A stretch of 64,000 bases of DNA from contig MSXO01000035.1 in assembly GCA_002083615.1 (NCBI GenBank), forward strand, positions 44,129-108,128. The letters are read 5' to 3'. Below are positions 61,608-64,000 of this stretch, piece after piece; position 1 is the stretch's first letter; every line of letters starts with the position of its first letter. The notes beneath the pieces were generated by a model, which saw nothing but the letters and a program-made list of their open reading frames with translations, was not told the origin of the DNA and ran no database searches. The stretch comes from Proteobacteria bacterium ST_bin11 (GTDB lineage Bacteria > Pseudomonadota > Gammaproteobacteria > Methylococcales > Methylomonadaceae). A program made the translations under genes and the position numbers.

Positions 61608-62249
61608 CTAAGGCGCTAGGTTTAACGCCAACTTTGCCGCGTCTCTGATCTCGCCGTTGTTATGTTTGCCCAGCTGTTTTAAGCGGGCGATCAGTCTTTT
61701 ATCGCTGACCACATTGATGGTCAGCAGGGTTTGTTCCACAGTTTCCGGGTTCTCACTAGCCAGTGCGGCAAGCAACATATCGGTACGTGCAGACGGGTCC
61801 TGCCAGTTGTTGATTTGGCGTATGGCCTGCGTGACGACCAGGCTTGAGTCGTCATTCAACGCCGTGAGAAGGCCTTGTTTGGCTGCTGCGCCCCTCAATT
61901 CGCCCAGATACATTACCGCCAGTTCGCGGTCGTATTCATCCTCCGCCTGCTCCAATTGATGTAAAGCATCATCCAGCTTTTGTAATCGCTCATCGTCGTC
62001 GAGCTCTTCCACTATGGGCGCTTGAGTTATATGTTGAGATTGCTGTTGCAGGATAAACTCCACCTGCGTTTTAAGCGGTGCGGGTAGCGCTTTGGACTGG
62101 TTGCTTGGGACAGAGGGGTTGTCGATGCCTGAGATGAGGTGGTAAGCCTCTATGATCGCCTGGCTGATTTCGTTCTTATAGTGAACCTCTGAAACCACTA
62201 GCGCCGTGCAACACAGCATGCCGATTAATACCCTGTTGATCTGAATCAT
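61608..62249 (-). CDS. HEAT-like repeat protein with N-terminal membrane anchor
   Basis: A 213-residue protein starting with a membrane or signal segment (IQINRVLIGMLCCTALVVS), then a charged linker and C-terminal helical pairs of HEAT type (ELAVMYLGELRGAAAKQGLL; NGEIRDAAKLALNLAP). It is probably tethered to the inner membrane with a periplasmic interaction domain. The frame continues upstream to 62354, but the ATG at 62249 gives the sensible signal. It is convergent with pgpA across 12 bases. Function unknown. Confidence 0.6.
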   Translation of the reverse strand: MIQINRVLIGMLCCTALVVSEVHYKNEISQAIIEAYHLISGIDNPSVPSNQSKALPAPLKTQVEFILQQQSQHITQAPIVEELDDDERLQKLDDALHQLEQAEDEYDRELAVMYLGELRGAAAKQGLLTALNDDSSLVVTQAIRQINNWQDPSARTDMLLAALASENPETVEQTLLTINVVSDKRLIARLKQLGKHNNGEIRDAAKLALNLAP

Positions 62250-62426
62250 AAAATTTGGGATCGATATCTCATATTGTTTAAGTCTTTTGTTCAGTTGACC
62301 GCAAAGATAGTAGCCGACTAAAATCCAGCGCGCTTTGGGGATACTGCGTAGCACGTTTTTAGAACAGGGAAATGTCCTGCATCGATTGCGTCAATCTTTT
62401 TATAACTATAAACCGGGTGTGAAACA

Positions 62427-63257
62427 ATGAATAAAAAACTATTAATTTGTGCGTCGATTTTGGCGGCGGCAACTTCTAACCTTGCATTTGCCGATCGAGA
62501 TGACAATGACGGCCGTCGCGAAGCCGCCTGCCCTGTCAGTCACGCCGCACTGGAAAGTGCCATTAAATCGGCTCAGGCTAAAGCTAACGGGGGTTTAGGT
62601 TTTCACATGTGGGCTTCTGTAGTCAATGCCAATGGGATTGTCTGCGCAGTTGCTAGATCCGGTAACGGTTTGAATGCACAATGGTTGGGCAGCCGCGTGA
62701 TTTCCGCGCAAAAAGCCTACACCGCAAATGCGTTTAGCTTAACCGCCGGCGCAAATCCAAATGCCGGCGCGCCAGCTGGTTCATTAGACGGATTGGCTTT
62801 GTCTACCGCCAATTTGTATTCAGCAGTTCAACCGGGTGGCAGTCTGTTTGGTTTGCAACATAGTAATCCGGTTGATACCAACTGGGCGTATGCAGGCAAT
62901 TCCAAGAAATTCGGTAGAAAAGACGATCCGATGAATGGTCGTCGAGTTGGCGGTGTCAATGTGTTCGGCGGTGGCTTGGCACTTTACAATGAAGCCGGTA
63001 AGTTGGTTGGCGCGGTTGGTGTTAGCGGCGACACCTCATGTGCCGACCACAATATTGCTTGGCGGGTGCGCGATACCTTGAAGTTGGATTATGTGCCGAC
63101 GGGTCTATCAGGCATTGCGGCGGATAACATTATCTATGATTTAAATGCTGCCGGAAAAAGTGCGAGTGGATTCGGTCATCCAGAATGCGGTGCAGGTGTA
63201 GCTGCTGGTAATGCCGCGATTGTGGCAGGCGCACCGATCGAACAAATTCAGCCTTAA
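62427..63257 (+). CDS. Secreted GlcG/HbpS-like heme-binding-family protein
   Basis: A 276-residue exported protein (signal peptide to about residue 22, LAFA-D). The GlcG/HbpS fold is suggested by SRVISAQKAYTANAFSL and NVFGGGLALYNEAGKLVGAVGVSGDTSCADHN, read in short blocks: ISAQKAYTA, GGLALY and GAVGVSGD. Family members bind heme or cobalamin-type ligands or act in redox sensing. Three Cys in the mature part (AACPVSH, TSCADH, HPECGAG) are notable. It stands alone. Confidence 0.82.
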   Translation: MNKKLLICASILAAATSNLAFADRDDNDGRREAACPVSHAALESAIKSAQAKANGGLGFHMWASVVNANGIVCAVARSGNGLNAQWLGSRVISAQKAYTANAFSLTAGANPNAGAPAGSLDGLALSTANLYSAVQPGGSLFGLQHSNPVDTNWAYAGNSKKFGRKDDPMNGRRVGGVNVFGGGLALYNEAGKLVGAVGVSGDTSCADHNIAWRVRDTLKLDYVPTGLSGIAADNIIYDLNAAGKSASGFGHPECGAGVAAGNAAIVAGAPIEQIQP

Positions 63258-63441
63258 CAACAGCTTCAAGAAGCTCTGGTTACATTAATTCCGCTGATAC
63301 CCTCAGCTAACAAGGATTTTCTCTGAGGTTTCAAAAGTTTAATCAGCGTTTTTTAAGAGATTCTCTCCGTCTGGGTTAGGACAAACAGTTGTGAAAATGT
63401 CCTTGGAAACTACAGCTCTAAATTTATAGCATGTTTATTGC

Positions 63442-63469
63442 TTGCTAAATAATTTAAGGTCTGTATAAT
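63442..63469 (+). promoter_or_regulatory. Candidate promoter of the initiator tRNA gene
   Basis: A perfect -10 TATAAT (63464-63469) with TTGCTA (63442-63447) 16 bases upstream as a possible -35. Transcription would start shortly before the tRNA at 63483. Confidence 0.55.
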
Positions 63470-63482
63470 TGCCCAAATCAAT

Positions 63483-63559
<77 letters not shown>

Positions 63560-63570
63560 GATAACTAATT

Positions 63571-63663
63571 GATTCTTAAGGATAAGAATCATAAAGCCAT
63601 CGGTTTAACACGTTGAAAAAAACCCCACAGGGCACCGTTTAGGGCACATGTGGATTTTTTCAA
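63571..63663. other. Hairpin-rich stretch after the tRNA gene
   Basis: A perfect 8-base stem GATTCTTA/TAAGAATC (63571-63590) is followed by a larger imperfect palindrome (63613-63663), whose arms carry TTGAAAAAA and TTTTTTCAA and whose loop holds two copies of AGGGCAC (63629-63635, 63641-63647). The second could be a two-way terminator. Confidence 0.4.
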
Positions 63664-63704
63664 AAAGGTTCCAGAGAACCTGTGTTACATCGAGGGCTTT
63701 TTTT

Positions 63705-63998
63705 ATGTCCGCAATAAATTCAAAACAAACCCCATTAACATCACGACCAGAACCTGGTGCTGATGTCAAAACGTTCAAACAAACCATCACTCATATCGAT
63801 CAAACTTCGCAAGAAGCGGGTCCGGTCGTTGCTAGTGTCATTTCAGATTATTTCCTATTTGACCGGTTTGCGTATTGTCCTTCATGCGGTGATCCTGAAG
63901 GGTTTTTCTTGCCTGCTGAAGTTTATCCGTATTTTCCCGACGGCTGCAGCGTGCAGTGCACGACATGCGGGGCCTACGACCCCCCCGCGTCACAATAG
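63705..63998 (+). CDS. Small cysteine-rich protein, possible zinc ribbon
   Basis: A 97-residue protein with no match I recognise. The C-terminal half has CPSCGD (near 59) and CTTCGAY (near 86), two CxxC pairs about 25 residues apart, consistent with a zinc ribbon. The N-terminal 40 residues are polar. The frame extends upstream to 63648, but the ATG at 63705 is more likely. It lies just beyond the tRNA at the right edge and may belong to whatever follows outside the window. Confidence 0.5.
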   Translation: MSAINSKQTPLTSRPEPGADVKTFKQTITHIDQTSQEAGPVVASVISDYFLFDRFAYCPSCGDPEGFFLPAEVYPYFPDGCSVQCTTCGAYDPPASQ

Positions 63999-64000
63999 TT

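Overview
The window reads as one contiguous piece of a gammaproteobacterial chromosome. Gene order (bamA-skp-fabZ-lpxA-rnhB-dnaE, trpFBA-accD-folC-dedD-cvpA-purF-metZ, nrdR-ribD-ribE-ribBA-ribH-nusB-thiL-pgpA, smpB/ratA/rnfH) is that of Gammaproteobacteria. The protein flavour, a PEP-CTERM protein, a DUF748 protein, a monoheme flavocytochrome c pair and a hydroxypyruvate isomerase/tartronate-semialdehyde reductase pair suggest a methanotroph of the order Methylococcales, possibly Methylomonas. That assignment is inference; no methane monooxygenase or rRNA gene is in the window.

Layout. 1-7.9 kb: the end of hslR, then envelope or unknown proteins (lipoprotein, DUF748 protein, small secreted and cytoplasmic proteins, a large possible PilZ-like protein). 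7.9-12.6 kb: rnr-rlmB and fccAB. 12.8-21.1 kb: outer-membrane assembly and lipid A genes through dnaE, without lpxD and lpxB, closed by a two-way terminator. 21.2-24.8 kb: an OmpA/VWA lipoprotein, a Sel1 protein, gltX and three tRNA genes (Ala-GGC, two identical Glu-TTC). 25-33.6 kb: mltD divergent from a methyltransferase-rnhA pair, small genes, a C3 metabolism pair (glxR/hyi), a glyoxalase-like gene, an envelope gene split by an amber codon, and trkA.

33.6-36.0 kb is the accessory patch. It holds a decayed REP-associated tyrosine transposase gene and what I read as two minus-strand integron-type gene cassettes. One complete 60-bp attC-like site separates them and matching 7-bp core sites lie at the outer boundaries; no integrase gene is present. 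One cassette encodes a frameshifted membrane protein, the other an intact PEP-CTERM exported protein. This is the most unusual part of the window.

36.0-41.1 kb: rnfH-ratA-Na+ symporter on the minus strand, then smpB, an isochorismatase-like gene, apbE and a DUF2231 protein on the plus strand. 41.2-50.2 kb: the tryptophan/fatty acid/folate/purine/methionine cluster. 50.3-55.5 kb: a tandem PilZ protein, glutaredoxin, a class II aldolase and a large MscS-type channel. 55.6-61.6 kb: the riboflavin-nusB-thiL-pgpA operon. 61.6-64 kb: a HEAT-like protein, a secreted GlcG/HbpS-like protein, the initiator tRNA gene and a small cysteine-rich protein at the right edge.
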